From assembly GCA_039714995.1 (NCBI GenBank), contig JBDLII010000055.1:1-12664 (forward strand): 12,664 bases of DNA, given 5' to 3'. Source of the DNA: Sva-25 sp039714995. GTDB taxonomy: Bacteria; Pseudomonadota; Gammaproteobacteria; Chromatiales; Chromatiaceae. Made by a program: the position numbers and the translations under genes. This document shows positions 12,626-12,664 of the stretch, piece by piece. Under the pieces are notes generated by a model. The model ran no database searches and had not been told where the DNA came from. It worked only from the letters and a program-made list of their open reading frames with translations. Each line of letters begins with the position of its first letter. Position 1 is the stretch's first letter.

Positions 12626-12664
12626 AACGCGCTGTCGGTGACATCGCAATAATCCTGTGCTTGT

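Noticed and set aside
11360..12649. Long open frame on the minus strand opposite sqr
   Set aside because: It is a complete antisense shadow of a certain gene, lacks any domain logic, and its length reflects the codon bias of sqr.
12626..12664. Possible terminator after sqr (TGTC-ggt-GACA)
   Set aside because: The stem is only four bases, there is no T-tract, and the window ends too soon to judge.

Overview
The window looks like chromosomal DNA of a sulfur-oxidising gammaproteobacterium. This is inferred from two things. One is a complete sulfide:quinone oxidoreductase gene of the Acidithiobacillus ferrooxidans type. The other is the gammaproteobacterial order gpmI-envC-ctp, together with an hslVU operon and REP elements of the TGTAGGAG...CCGCGA type. 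A member of the Chromatiales or of the sulfur-oxidising symbiont lineages is plausible, but the species cannot be named from this sequence.

Layout. (1) 1-4176, plus strand: the last 30 codons of gpmI, then envC (a degenerate LytM/M23 activator of amidases), a short gap with a consensus -10 box, a periplasmic S41 carboxy-terminal protease (ctp), a translationally coupled DJ-1/YajL gene, and an unrecognised small lipoprotein gene. (2) 4177-4354: the convergent gap, holding a pair of inverted REP sequences (a REPIN). (3) 4355-7197, minus strand: three overlapping genes forming a Gtr-type glycan glycosylation cassette, transcribed as a large membrane protein (DUF6056/GtrC-like), then a GtrA flippase, then a GtrB-like polyprenyl-phosphate glycosyltransferase. 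(4) 7374-10286, minus strand: a 2Fe-2S/FAD/NAD(P)H reductase followed by hslV and hslU, with a probable terminator after hslU. (5) 10339-11235, plus strand: an atypical SDR of the YeeZ kind, divergent from the reductase. (6) 11236-12625: a promoter region with a perfect FNR/ANR-type box, then sqr.

How the genes fit together. EnvC and Ctp act at the cell envelope: EnvC switches on septal amidases, and Ctp-type proteases trim or degrade periplasmic proteins, including cell-wall enzymes in other bacteria. The Gtr cassette probably decorates a surface polysaccharide such as O-antigen by the flipped polyprenyl-P-sugar route. HslVU is the cytoplasmic ATP-dependent protease. SQR oxidises sulfide and passes electrons to the quinone pool. 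The FNR box before sqr suggests that sulfide oxidation is tied to oxygen or nitrogen-oxide status.

No gene-free stretch exceeds 300 bases. Gaps of note are 1310-1443, 4177-4354, 7198-7373, 10287-10338 and 11236-11341, each described in the features. The final 39 bases (12626-12664) show nothing recognisable. No tRNA, rRNA, CRISPR array, integrase or transposase was seen. Most of the window is ordinary housekeeping sequence. The best candidates for novelty are the sqr promoter, the REPIN, the rearranged Gtr cassette and the orphan lipoprotein. I did not find a convincing undescribed multi-gene system.
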